From Mycolicibacterium sp. MU0050 (lineage in GTDB: Bacteria; Actinomycetota; Actinomycetes; Mycobacteriales; Mycobacteriaceae), in contig NZ_OY726395.1 in assembly GCF_963378085.1 (NCBI RefSeq), positions 4,278,001 through 4,342,000 on the forward strand: a stretch of DNA of 64,000 nucleotides, written 5' to 3'. A program made the translations under genes and the position numbers. This document shows positions 6,609-15,232 of this stretch, in pieces. Every line of letters begins with the position of its first letter. Position 1 is the first letter of the stretch. The notes beneath the pieces are model-generated. The model was not told the origin of the DNA. It saw only the letters and a list, made by a program, of their open reading frames with translations, and ran no database searches.

Positions 6609-9608
6609 GTGGGCACTCTCGAGTGGGTCAGGCTGGCCATTGGTCTGGCCGCAACGGCGATCGTGTTGGTGTTCGCCGCCAAGCGGGTGCTGTGGCTGAC
6701 CGAACTGATCCGTTCCGGCCAACCGACCATCCACGAGCGCGGCCGCAAGGACAAGCTCAGCGAGCGCCTGCTCAACCAGGCCAAGGAAGTCTTTGCCCAG
6801 ACCAAGCTGCTGAAGTGGTCGATCCCGGGCATCGCGCACTTCTTCACCATGTGGGGCTTCTTCATCCTGGCCTCGGTGTACCTCGAGGCCTACGGCGTCC
6901 TGTTCAACCCCAAGTTCCACATCCCGATCGTGGGCCGGTGGCCGGCGCTGGGCTTCCTGCAGGACTTCTTCGCCGCCGCCGTGCTGCTCGGCATCATCGT
7001 CTTCGCCATCATCCGGCTGCGCACCGAGCCCAAGGAGCACGGCCGCTCGTCACGGTTCTACGGCTCGCACACCGGCGGCGCCTGGCTGATCCTCTTCATG
7101 ATCTTCCTGGTCATCCTGACCTACGTGGTGTTCCGCGGCGCCGCGGTCAACGTGCTCAAGGAAGACTTCCCCTACCAGTCCGGCGCCTTCTTCTCCGACG
7201 CCATGGCCTGGGTGCTGGCCCCGCTGGGCGACACCGCCAACCACGTCCTGGAGACCGTCGCGCTGCTCGGCCACATCGGCGTCATGCTGGCGTTCCTGCT
7301 GATCGTGCTGCACTCCAAGCACCTGCACATCGGCCTGGCCCCCATCAACGTCACGTTCAAGCGGATGCCCGACGGCCTGGGGCCGCTGCTGCCCATGGAG
7401 CACAACGGCGCGCTGATCGACTTCGAGGATCCCGCCGAGGATGCGGTGCTGGGCCGCGGCAAGATCGAGGACTTCAGCTGGAAGGCCTACCTGGACCTGA
7501 CCACGTGCACCGAGTGTGGCCGCTGCCAGTCGCAGTGCCCGGCCTGGAACACCGGAAAGCCGTTGTCGCCCAAGCTCCTCATCATGGACCTGCGCGACCA
7601 TCTGTTCGCCAAGGCGCCCTACATCATCGGCGGGCAGACCGTCCTGGAGAACACCCCCGAGGGCGGCCTCGGTGAGGAGATCCGCGGCGAGAAGCACGCC
7701 GAGGACCACCACGTCCCCGAGTCCGGTTTCGGCCGGATCACCGGGTCCGGGCCCGAGCAGGCCACCCGCCCGCTGGTCGGCACCGCCGAGCAGGGCGGCG
7801 TGATCGACCCCGACGTGTTGTGGTCCTGCACCACCTGCGGTGCCTGCGTGGAGCAGTGCCCGGTGGACATCGAGCACATCGACCACATCGTCGACATGCG
7901 CCGCTACCAGGTGCTCATGGAGTCGGAGTTCCCCTCCGAGCTCGCCGTGTTGTTCAAGAACCTGGAGAACAAGGGCAACCCCTGGGGCCAGAACGCCAAG
8001 GACCGGCTCAACTGGATCGACGAGGTCGAGTTCGACGTGCCCGTCTACGGCAAGGACGTGGACTCCTTCGACGGCTACGAGTACCTGTTCTGGGTCGGCT
8101 GCGCCGGCGCCTACGAGGACCGCGCCAAGAAGACCACCAAGGCCGTCGCCGAACTGCTGGCCGTCGCCGGGGTCAAGTACCTGGTGCTCGGCGACGGAGA
8201 GACCTGCACCGGCGACTCCGCGCGCCGCGCCGGCAACGAGTTCCTGTTCCAGCAGTTGGCCGCGCAGAACATCGAGACCATCGACGGCCTGTTCGAGGGT
8301 GTCGAGGCCGTCGACCGCAAGATCGTCGTCACCTGCCCGCACTGCTTCAACACCCTGGGCCGGGAGTACAGCCAGACCGGGGCCAACTACTCGGTGCTGC
8401 ACCACACCCAGCTGCTGAACCGGTTGATCCGGGACAAGAAGCTGACGCCGGTCTCGCCGGTCTCCCAAGACATCACCTACCACGACCCCTGCTACCTGGG
8501 CCGGCACAACAAGGTCTACGAGGCTCCTCGAGAGCTGATCGGCGCCTCCGGCGCCTCGCTGACGGAGATGCCACGGCACGCCGACCGCGGCCTGTGCTGC
8601 GGCGCCGGTGGGGCGCGGATGTGGATGGAAGAGCACATCGGCAAGCGCGTGAACACCGAGCGCACCGAAGAGGCGATGGACACCGGGGCCTCGAAGGTCG
8701 CCACCGGTTGCCCGTTCTGCCGCGTGATGATCACCGACGGTGTCGACGAGGTGTCGGCGGCCCGCGAGGTGGACAAGATCGAGGTGCTCGACGTCGCGCA
8801 GCTGCTGTTGTCGTCGCTGGACGTCTCGTCGGTGAAACTGCCGGAGAAGGGTGCCGCGGCCGCCGAGGCCGCCGCCCGAGCCGAGGCGCAGGCCGCAGCG
8901 GCCCCTGTCGCGGAGCCTGAGGCCCCCGCTGCCGCACCGGAAGCCGAGGCCGAGGCGGCACCGGCCGCCGAGCCCGCCAAGGCCGCCGCACCGGTCAAGG
9001 GGCTGGGCATGGCCGGCGGCGCCAAGCGCCCCGGGGTCAAGAAGGCCGCAGCCGCGCCGGCCGCCGAGACCGAGGGCGAACCTGCCAAGGCCGACGCCGC
9101 CCCCGTCAAGGGCCTGGGGATCGCCGGCGGCGCCAAGCGCCCCGGCGCCAAGAAGTCCGCAGCCGCACCGGCCGCCAAGACCGAGGCCACCGAGGCCGCA
9201 CCGGCCGCCGAGCCGGCCAAGGCCGAGGCCGCACCGGTCAAGGGACTGGGCATGGCCGCGGGTGCCAAGCGTCCGGGAGCCAAGAAGTCCGCAGCCGCAC
9301 CGGCGGCCAAGGCCGAGGCACCGGCGGCCGAGCCCGCGGCCGCTGAGGCCGCGGCACCGGCGGAGCCCGCCAAGCCCGAGGCTCCGGTGAAGGGTCTCGG
9401 CATCGCCGCCGGCGCTCGTCGTCCGGGCGCCAAGAAGGCCCCCGCCGCCCCGGCACCTGCGGAGCCCAAAACCGAAGCCGCCCAGCCCGAGTCGGAGTCT
9501 GCGCCGCAGGAGCAGGCACCCGCTCAGGAATCGGCACCGGCCAAGGACGAGCCGCCGGTCAAGGGCCTCGGTATCGCCAAGGGTGCCCGCCCGCCCGGCA
9601 AGCGCTAG
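6609..9608 (+). CDS. Membrane Fe-S (HdrD/GlpC-type) oxidoreductase, Rv0338c-like
   Basis: 999 residues from GTG 6609, with GGAGG about 7 bases upstream. The N-terminus has several membrane helices (about 1-240) resembling a nitrate-reductase-gamma-type subunit. Two 4Fe-4S motifs follow: CTECGRCQSQCP (near 300) and CTTCGACVEQCP (near 407). Then come two cysteine-rich CCG-type domains, including WVGCAGAYED and GLCCGAGGARMW. It probably passes electrons between the quinone pool and an unknown soluble donor such as an acyl-CoA or lactate-type dehydrogenase partner. The last ~250 residues are an Ala/Pro/Glu/Lys-rich tail with five copies of a VKGLG(M/I)A-x-GA(K/R)-x-PG unit. Rv0338c of M. tuberculosis has the same core; it is described as essential, from memory. 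A convergent gene starts its stop 3 bases away. Confidence 0.85.
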   Translation: MGTLEWVRLAIGLAATAIVLVFAAKRVLWLTELIRSGQPTIHERGRKDKLSERLLNQAKEVFAQTKLLKWSIPGIAHFFTMWGFFILASVYLEAYGVLFNPKFHIPIVGRWPALGFLQDFFAAAVLLGIIVFAIIRLRTEPKEHGRSSRFYGSHTGGAWLILFMIFLVILTYVVFRGAAVNVLKEDFPYQSGAFFSDAMAWVLAPLGDTANHVLETVALLGHIGVMLAFLLIVLHSKHLHIGLAPINVTFKRMPDGLGPLLPMEHNGALIDFEDPAEDAVLGRGKIEDFSWKAYLDLTTCTECGRCQSQCPAWNTGKPLSPKLLIMDLRDHLFAKAPYIIGGQTVLENTPEGGLGEEIRGEKHAEDHHVPESGFGRITGSGPEQATRPLVGTAEQGGVIDPDVLWSCTTCGACVEQCPVDIEHIDHIVDMRRYQVLMESEFPSELAVLFKNLENKGNPWGQNAKDRLNWIDEVEFDVPVYGKDVDSFDGYEYLFWVGCAGAYEDRAKKTTKAVAELLAVAGVKYLVLGDGETCTGDSARRAGNEFLFQQLAAQNIETIDGLFEGVEAVDRKIVVTCPHCFNTLGREYSQTGANYSVLHHTQLLNRLIRDKKLTPVSPVSQDITYHDPCYLGRHNKVYEAPRELIGASGASLTEMPRHADRGLCCGAGGARMWMEEHIGKRVNTERTEEAMDTGASKVATGCPFCRVMITDGVDEVSAAREVDKIEVLDVAQLLLSSLDVSSVKLPEKGAAAAEAAARAEAQAAAAPVAEPEAPAAAPEAEAEAAPAAEPAKAAAPVKGLGMAGGAKRPGVKKAAAAPAAETEGEPAKADAAPVKGLGIAGGAKRPGAKKSAAAPAAKTEATEAAPAAEPAKAEAAPVKGLGMAAGAKRPGAKKSAAAPAAKAEAPAAEPAAAEAAAPAEPAKPEAPVKGLGIAAGARRPGAKKAPAAPAPAEPKTEAAQPESESAPQEQAPAQESAPAKDEPPVKGLGIAKGARPPGKR
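8990..9605 (+). repeat. Five-copy VKGLG repeat tail inside the Fe-S oxidoreductase
   Basis: In-frame repeats, each beginning VKGLG(M/I)A, followed by GA(K/R)RPG-x-KK and an Ala/Glu/Pro spacer of varying length. The fifth copy ends the protein as KGLGIAKGARPPGKR. The cationic Lys/Arg blocks alternate with acidic Ala/Glu blocks. Confidence 0.85.
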
Positions 9609-9611
9609 GGG

Positions 9612-10031
9612 CTAGCCCACTTTCGTGAGCTGAAACGGCGTCCGGTCGATGTGGCCGCCGGGGCAGCCGTAGTTGGAGTCGCTGGACACCGCGCCGGCCA
9701 GGGTCACCGGGTCGACGTCGATGGAGATGAAGGCGGGCGCATAGCGCCCGTCTTCGCAAATCGCGCCGTCGGGCTTGGTGACCACGAAATGCCAACTGCC
9801 GCCGTAGAAGGTCGCCGGACTGACCCAGCCCTGGTTGCTGGACACCGTCGCCGTGCACGCGGCCGGGGCGCACGACGAGGAGATGGTCCACAGGAACTCG
9901 TCGGCGCCGCCGGAACCGGTGTAGGTGCCGTTGAGCAGCGGCGGCTCGGCATGCGCCCCGCCGGCGAAGCCGAGGGCGGCCGCCGCGAGGGCGCCGGCGG
10001 TGAGCAGTGCGCGTGTCGATGCCAGCTTCAT
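9612..10031 (-). CDS. Small exported protein of unknown function
   Basis: 139 residues from ATG 10031. It has a clear Sec signal peptide (MKLASTRALLTAGALAAAAL, cleavage likely after AHA). The mature part has paired cysteines (SSCAPAACTA, AICED, NYGCPGG), suggesting disulfide bonds outside the membrane. It resembles the many small secreted mycobacterial proteins of about 100-150 residues without known function. It is convergent with the Fe-S oxidoreductase gene. Confidence 0.7.
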   Translation of the reverse strand: MKLASTRALLTAGALAAAALGFAGGAHAEPPLLNGTYTGSGGADEFLWTISSSCAPAACTATVSSNQGWVSPATFYGGSWHFVVTKPDGAICEDGRYAPAFISIDVDPVTLAGAVSSDSNYGCPGGHIDRTPFQLTKVG

Positions 10032-10188
10032 GTGTGGGCCTCCCGGAGCCGAAACAGATTCCCAGCAAGTTAACAGCCACCACGGGTGATTTCGGCCACA
10101 GCGGGCAGCAAACGGCCGGTCGTGTCGCCGTCGTTGCCGCACTGGGTGCGCAAAAGACCTCGTCACATCCTTCGCAGGAGGGTTCGAT

Positions 10189-10197
10189 TGTGATAAT
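10189..10197 (+). promoter_or_regulatory. Possible -10 element for the aminotransferase gene
   Basis: TTGTGATAAT at about 10188-10197 carries an extended -10-like TGnnATAAT-type sequence about 30 bases before the ATG at 10228. No convincing -35 is visible. Weak call. Confidence 0.25.
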
Positions 10198-10227
10198 GCG
10201 TGGACAAGCCGTGGGACACTTGACGTC

Positions 10228-11493
10228 ATGAGCACTTCACAGTTGCCGTGGCACACCACCGGCCACGAAAGTCGGCAACGCGTCTTCACGCAGTCGACCA
10301 AACTGCAGGACGTCCTGTACGAGATCCGCGGCCCCATCCACGATCACGCGGCCCGGCTCGAGAACGAGGGACATCGGATCCTCAAGCTCAACATCGGTAA
10401 CCCCGCCACGTTCGGGTTCGAGGCCCCGGACGTCATCATGCGCGACATCATCCAGGCGCTGCCCACGGCCCAGGGCTACTCCGACTCGAAGGGCATCCTC
10501 AGCGCGCGCCGCGCGGTGGTCACCCGCTACGAACTGGTCGACGACTTCCCCCGGTTCGACGTCGAGGATGTCTTCCTGGGCAACGGCGTCTCCGAGCTCA
10601 TCACGATGACGCTGCAGGCCCTGCTGGACAACGGCGACCAGGTCCTGATCCCCGCCCCGGACTACCCGCTGTGGACGGCCTCGACCGCGCTGGCCGGCGG
10701 CACCCCGGTGCACTACCTGTGCGACGAGACCCAGGGCTGGCAGCCCAACATCGAGGATCTGGAAGCCAAGATCACCGACCGCACCAAGGCGCTGGTGGTG
10801 ATCAACCCGAACAACCCGACGGGCGCGGTGTACAGCCGCGAAGTCCTCACGCAGATGGCCGATTTGGCGCGCAAGCATCAACTGCTGCTGCTGGCCGACG
10901 AGATCTACGACAAGATCCTCTACGACGACGCCAAGCACATCAGCATGGCCTCGGTGGCCCCGGACGTGTTGACGCTGACGTTCAACGGCCTGTCCAAGGC
11001 CTACCGGGTGGCCGGCTATCGCTCCGGCTGGCTCACCATCACCGGCCCCAAGGAACATGCCAGCAGCTTCATCGAGGGCATCAGCCTGCTGGCCAACATG
11101 CGGCTGTGCCCGAATGTGCCCGCCCAGCACGCCATTCAGGTGGCCCTCGGCGGCCATCAGAGCATCGATGACCTGGTGTTGCCCGGCGGCCGGCTGTTGG
11201 AGCAACGCGACGCGGCCTGGAATGCGCTCAACGAGATCCCCGGCGTGTCCTGTGTGAAACCGGCCGGCGCCCTCTACGCGTTCCCGCGCCTGGACCCCGA
11301 GGTCTACGACATCCAGGACGACGAGCAGTTGGTGCTCGACCTGTTATTGCAGGAGAAGATCCTGATCACCCAGGGCACCGGGTTCAACTGGCCCGCACCG
11401 GATCACCTGCGCATCGTGACGCTGCCGTGGGCCCGCGATCTGACGAATGCCATCGAACGGCTGGGCAATTTCCTGACCAGCTACCGTCAGTAG
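10228..11493 (+). CDS. aspC: PLP aminotransferase, AlaA/AspC type (Rv0337c-like)
   Basis: 421 residues, class I/II (fold-type I) PLP aminotransferase. Visible landmarks are the substrate/phosphate-loop region GNGVSELITMTLQAL, the NPNNPTGAVY motif, the DEIYDKILYDD motif, and the Schiff-base lysine in NGLSKAYRVAGYRSGW (Lys257), followed by the phosphate-binding Arg. It transfers amino groups between glutamate and pyruvate or oxaloacetate. The sequence style (HDHAARLENEGHRILKLNIGNP) is closer to the E. coli AlaA branch than to AspC, so the annotated name aspC may not give its preferred substrate. The downstream YibE/F-like gene starts directly after the stop, so the two are likely co-transcribed. 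Confidence 0.88.
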   Translation: MSTSQLPWHTTGHESRQRVFTQSTKLQDVLYEIRGPIHDHAARLENEGHRILKLNIGNPATFGFEAPDVIMRDIIQALPTAQGYSDSKGILSARRAVVTRYELVDDFPRFDVEDVFLGNGVSELITMTLQALLDNGDQVLIPAPDYPLWTASTALAGGTPVHYLCDETQGWQPNIEDLEAKITDRTKALVVINPNNPTGAVYSREVLTQMADLARKHQLLLLADEIYDKILYDDAKHISMASVAPDVLTLTFNGLSKAYRVAGYRSGWLTITGPKEHASSFIEGISLLANMRLCPNVPAQHAIQVALGGHQSIDDLVLPGGRLLEQRDAAWNALNEIPGVSCVKPAGALYAFPRLDPEVYDIQDDEQLVLDLLLQEKILITQGTGFNWPAPDHLRIVTLPWARDLTNAIERLGNFLTSYRQ

Positions 11494-12729
11494 GTGGCTC
11501 ATTCCCACTCGCACTCCCATCATTCCGGCCCCGCGCCGGTAGGCCCGATTGCGGCCCGCATCGTCGTCGGTCTGCTCATCGCCATCGGCATCGGCGTGCT
11601 GGCCGGCGGGGTGTTGCTGTGGCCCAGCCAGCAGAAGGTCGACATCCCGATGCCGCTGCAGGACGCCACCGGCGGCGCGGTGAGCACCGAGGCCGGCCGC
11701 GTCGTTTCGGGCACGCTCGGCGATTGCGGCAGTCCGTCGGTGGGCCGGGTGCTGACCACCGCGCCGACGCCCGGCACCCCCGGCGCCGGCACCTGCGTGC
11801 AGGCCCTGATCGAGATCGAGTCCGGCGCCAACGTCGGCGCCAACACCCTGCTGGAGTTCAGCCCGTCGCCCGGCCAGCCGAATCTTGCGGCGGGCGAACA
11901 CATCCGGATCACCCGCCAGGTCGACCCACAGGGCATCACCAGCTACGCGTTCTACGATTACGAACGCAGCTGGCCGCTGATCCTGCTGGCCGCCGCGTTC
12001 GCCGTGGTGATCGTCGTCGTCGCCCAGTGGCGCGGGCTTCGGGCCCTGATCGGCATCCTGGTGGCGTTCGGCGTCCTGGTGCTGTTCCTGTTACCCGCCC
12101 TGCGTGACGGCGCGCCGGCGGTTCCGGTCGCCATCGTGGCATCCGCGGCGATCCTGTATGCGGTGCTCTACCTGGCGCACGGAGTCAGCCTGCGCACCAG
12201 CGCCGCGCTGCTGGGCACCCTGACCTCGCTGCTGCTGGCCGCGGGCCTGTCCTGGGCGGCCATCGAAATGGCACACCTGACCGGCCTTTCGGAGGATCAG
12301 AACAATCAGGTGACCGCCTACCTTGGGCACATCTCGATCACCGGCCTGCTGCTCGCCGGGTTCATCATCGGGTCCCTGGGTGTGCTCAACGATGTCACCG
12401 TGGCCCAGTCGGCGACGGTGTTCGAGCTGGCCAACGTCAGCGAAAACGCTTCTCGCCGCGCGATTTTCACCGGGGCCATGCGGGTCGGCCGTGATCACAT
12501 CGCCAGCACGGTGTACACGCTGGTGCTGGCCTATGCGGGCAGTTCGCTGCCGCTGCTGCTGCTGTTCAGCGTGGCCAACCGCTCGCTGGGCGACGTGTTG
12601 ACCAGTGAGTCTGTCGCCATCGAGATCGCCCGGTCGGCTGTCGGCGGCATCGCGCTGGCGTTGTCGGTGCCGCTGACCACGGCGATCGCGGCGGTGCTGG
12701 CCTCCCCGTCGGGTCGGCGGGTCAGCTGA
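11494..12729 (+). CDS. YibE/F-like multi-pass membrane protein
   Basis: 411 residues, GTG start immediately after the preceding stop (TAGGTG). A His-rich N-terminus (HSHSHSHH) is followed by a TM helix. An extracytoplasmic segment of about 110 residues follows with a Cys pair, then at least six TM helices. A conserved GHISITGLLLAGFIIGSLGVLNDVTV block is characteristic of YibE/F proteins, with an IGSLGVLND signature near the middle. Transport substrate unknown. It overlaps the end of the convergent NTF2-like gene by 8 bases. The His-rich start could bind metal, which is speculation. Confidence 0.78.
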   Translation: MAHSHSHSHHSGPAPVGPIAARIVVGLLIAIGIGVLAGGVLLWPSQQKVDIPMPLQDATGGAVSTEAGRVVSGTLGDCGSPSVGRVLTTAPTPGTPGAGTCVQALIEIESGANVGANTLLEFSPSPGQPNLAAGEHIRITRQVDPQGITSYAFYDYERSWPLILLAAAFAVVIVVVAQWRGLRALIGILVAFGVLVLFLLPALRDGAPAVPVAIVASAAILYAVLYLAHGVSLRTSAALLGTLTSLLLAAGLSWAAIEMAHLTGLSEDQNNQVTAYLGHISITGLLLAGFIIGSLGVLNDVTVAQSATVFELANVSENASRRAIFTGAMRVGRDHIASTVYTLVLAYAGSSLPLLLLFSVANRSLGDVLTSESVAIEIARSAVGGIALALSVPLTTAIAAVLASPSGRRVS

Positions 12730-13078
12730 CCAGATCGTCCTCGGTGAGGTCGGTCGCGGCCAGCGCGCTGGGCAGGTCGTCGTGCCGGAACACCGAGGCC
12801 ACCTTGTCGTCGACCACGCGGAACGCCGACGCCGACGAACCGCCGTCGCCGAACGTCTGCTCGACGACCACGACACCGCCGTGCACGTAGGTCTTGCCCA
12901 CGCTCACGGAGGTGGGGAAGGCCTGGGCCCATTCCCGCAGGGCGGTCAGGCCCTGGGTCGCGCCCTGGGCATCGCCGATGTCGATGTCCTCGGTGGACAG
13001 TTGCAGCAGCGTGTCGATGTCCTTGGCGTCCAGCGCGTCATGCCAGGCGAGCACGGTGGCGAACTCCGAAGTGGTCAT
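12722..13078 (-). CDS. SnoaL/NTF2-like small protein
   Basis: 118 residues from ATG 13078. A TTG extension to 13087 is possible but less likely. Sequence features are those of the SnoaL-like NTF2 fold: N-terminal helix with LAWHDALDAKDIDTLLQL, a central GLTALREWAQAF helix, and alternating beta strands VHGGVVVVEQTF and SSASAFRVVDDKVASVFRHDD. No catalytic residues can be assigned. It lies 19 bases downstream of the maleylpyruvate-isomerase-like gene on the same strand, so the two are probably co-transcribed. Confidence 0.7.
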   Translation of the reverse strand: MTTSEFATVLAWHDALDAKDIDTLLQLSTEDIDIGDAQGATQGLTALREWAQAFPTSVSVGKTYVHGGVVVVEQTFGDGGSSASAFRVVDDKVASVFRHDDLPSALAATDLTEDDLVS

Positions 13079-13096
13079 GCCTGCCAACCTAACCCG

Positions 13097-13819
13097 TCAC
13101 ACCTTCATCAGGTCCAGCCAGGTGCGCAGCACGTCGTCGGAGCCGAACACCTGCACCGCGGTGTGCTCGACCGGACGGCGCCGGGTGGTGACCAGCAGCA
13201 GGTCGGCAGCCGGCCCACGTAACGCGACATCGGCCTTGCTGTGTTCGTGGCGCCAGGCGCCGTCGCGAAGGGTCCACTCCCCCTGCGGGTCCAACCCGTC
13301 GTCGGTGGCATGCAGGTGCACCGTGCGCTCGCCCAGTTCGGGGAGCACGCGGGTCACCAGGTCGAACCACTCGCTGAGGGCGTCGGCGGCCTGGGCGGGC
13401 GCCAACGCGAACTCGACGTCGAGGGCGATCGCGGCATCGGCACGGTGCACCGCGATCTCATGCACCCAGCGGCGGATCCACCAGCGCGCCGGCTTGGGGC
13501 CGCCGAAGGTCCACACCTCGGTGTCCGGGCCTGTCCGGGCCACCGCCTCGAGCAGGACCTGGGCGCCGTCGGTCACCCACCGACGGGCGGCCTGTGGTTC
13601 GGTGGGCGGCCTCCCGTCGCGCACCGCCTTGGGGTCCGCCGGTCCGTTCAGACCGCCGGTCACGTTCTCGGCGGCCCACCGGATGCCGCGGCCGACGTGC
13701 CGGAACAGTTGGTTCAGCGTCCACTCCGGGCAGGTGGGCACCGGCGTCTGCAGGTCGGCGGCGAACACCAGGTCGGCGAATTCGGTGATCTCGTCTTGTA
13801 GTCGGGCGGCGTGGTCCAC
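13097..13819 (-). CDS. Maleylpyruvate isomerase-family (DinB-fold) protein
   Basis: 240 residues from GTG 13819, chosen because the family starts with a short helix before the TCPEWTLNQLFRHVGRG motif. Landmarks are TCPEWT, the WWIRRWVHEIAVHRADA motif (HEIxVHRxD, metal/thiol site), and a C-terminal domain ending HAVQVFGSDDVLRTWLDLM-like. Mycobacterial members are thought to be mycothiol-dependent transferases or isomerases; the substrate is unknown. The upstream neighbour, UDP-glucose dehydrogenase, ends 5 bases before this start, so udgA and the two following genes appear to form one minus-strand operon. Confidence 0.78.
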   Translation of the reverse strand: MDHAARLQDEITEFADLVFAADLQTPVPTCPEWTLNQLFRHVGRGIRWAAENVTGGLNGPADPKAVRDGRPPTEPQAARRWVTDGAQVLLEAVARTGPDTEVWTFGGPKPARWWIRRWVHEIAVHRADAAIALDVEFALAPAQAADALSEWFDLVTRVLPELGERTVHLHATDDGLDPQGEWTLRDGAWRHEHSKADVALRGPAADLLLVTTRRRPVEHTAVQVFGSDDVLRTWLDLMKV

Positions 13820-13824
13820 GCGCC

Positions 13825-15150
13825 TCAGCGTACGAGCCGTCCCAGGCAGTGCACCCGCCAATCGGCGGATTGCCACCGGGCGACGTCGAGGCAGTTGCGC
13901 CCGTCGACTATCACGCGGTCGCGGACGACCGGTGCCAGCTCGCGCGGATCGAGGTCGACGAACTCTTGCCACTCGGTGAGAACCAGGACCGCGTCCGCGC
14001 GTTCGCACGCCTCGAAGACGGAGGTGGAGTAGTTCAGGGTGGGAAAGACCCGCCGCGAGTTCTCCATCGCCTTCGGGTCGTACACGTTGACCGTCGCGCC
14101 GTTGAGTTGCAGCATGCCGGCCACGTTCAGCGCCGGGGAGTCCCGGACATCGTCGGATTCGGGCTTGAATGCTGCGCCCAGCACCGCGATGTTGGCGCCC
14201 AGCAGCGAACCGCCGCAGGCCCGGGTGGCCAACTCCACCATCCGGGTGCGCCGCCGCATGTTGATGCCGTCCACCTCGCGCAGGAAGGTCAGCGCATGGT
14301 TGGCGCCCAGCTCACCGGCTCGGGCCATGAACGCGCGGATGTCCTTGGGCAGGCAGCCGCCGCCGAAACCCAGTCCCGCGTTGAGAAATCGCCGGCCGAT
14401 GCGCGGGTCGTAGCCCAGCGCATCGGCCAGCACAGTCACGTCTGCGTCGGCGGCCTCGCACACCTCGGAAATGGCGTTGATGAACGAGATCTTGGTTGCC
14501 AGAAAGGCATTGGCCGAAACCTTGACCAACTCGGCGGTCTGCAGGTCGGTGAGCAGGAACGGCACATCGTCGGCGAGCAATGGCGCGTACAGTTCCCGCA
14601 CGGCGGCCTCGGCGCGCACCGAGTCGTGCTGCACACCCACCACGATGCGATCCGGGTGCAAGGTGTCGTGGACGGCGAAGCCCTCGCGGAGAAACTCGGG
14701 GTTCCAGGCGATCTCGACGTCGACACCGGCCGGGGCCAGGGCCCGGGCCCGCTCGACCAACTCCGCGGACGTGCCGACCGGGACGGTCGACTTGCCGACG
14801 ATCACCGCGTGCCGCGACAGCCGCGGCACCAGGGTGTCGATGACGGCGTGCACGTGCCGAAGGTCGGCGCCCAGTTCGCCCTTCTTCTGCGGGGTTCCGA
14901 CGCCGAGGAAGTGCACATCGGCGAAGTCCGCGGCCTCGTCGTAGTCGGTGGTGAACCGCAGCCGGCCAGCGGCGAGGTTGTCGCTCAGGATCTTTCGAAG
15001 CCCGGGTTCGTAGAACGGGATCTCACCGGAGGCCAGCTTGGCGACCTTGCCGGGGTCGATGTCCACTCCGATGACCTCGTGGCCCAATTCGGCCATTCCG
15101 GCGGCGTGGGTGGCGCCGAGATAGCCCGTGCCGAAAACCGTGCATCGCAT
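13825..15150 (-). CDS. udgA: UDP-glucose 6-dehydrogenase
   Basis: 441 residues. Oxidises UDP-glucose to UDP-glucuronate with two NAD+. The Rossmann motif is GTGYLGATHAAGMAELGHEV at the N-terminus with the following acidic DID. The central domain has NPEFLREG (about 150), and the catalytic cysteine stands in GFGGGCLPKDI (about Cys265). The C-terminal NAD/UDP domain has GAAFKPESDDVRDSPAL. Length is typical of the family. The Rv0322 homologue occupies the same neighbourhood in M. tuberculosis, near dcd. All key residues look intact. Confidence 0.93.
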   Translation of the reverse strand: MRCTVFGTGYLGATHAAGMAELGHEVIGVDIDPGKVAKLASGEIPFYEPGLRKILSDNLAAGRLRFTTDYDEAADFADVHFLGVGTPQKKGELGADLRHVHAVIDTLVPRLSRHAVIVGKSTVPVGTSAELVERARALAPAGVDVEIAWNPEFLREGFAVHDTLHPDRIVVGVQHDSVRAEAAVRELYAPLLADDVPFLLTDLQTAELVKVSANAFLATKISFINAISEVCEAADADVTVLADALGYDPRIGRRFLNAGLGFGGGCLPKDIRAFMARAGELGANHALTFLREVDGINMRRRTRMVELATRACGGSLLGANIAVLGAAFKPESDDVRDSPALNVAGMLQLNGATVNVYDPKAMENSRRVFPTLNYSTSVFEACERADAVLVLTEWQEFVDLDPRELAPVVRDRVIVDGRNCLDVARWQSADWRVHCLGRLVR

Positions 15151-15232
15151 GGGGCCTGTCTATGCGGCCCGGGTGAGCGCACTGCATCCTGACGCTGAGC
15201 GTCACGCCAACAGCAGGTAACGAGTTGCGCGC

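Noticed and set aside
9609..9618. GGGCTAGCCC as a shared terminator between convergent genes
   Set aside because: Only a 10-base palindrome with no loop, overlapping both stop codons; too small to form a terminator hairpin.
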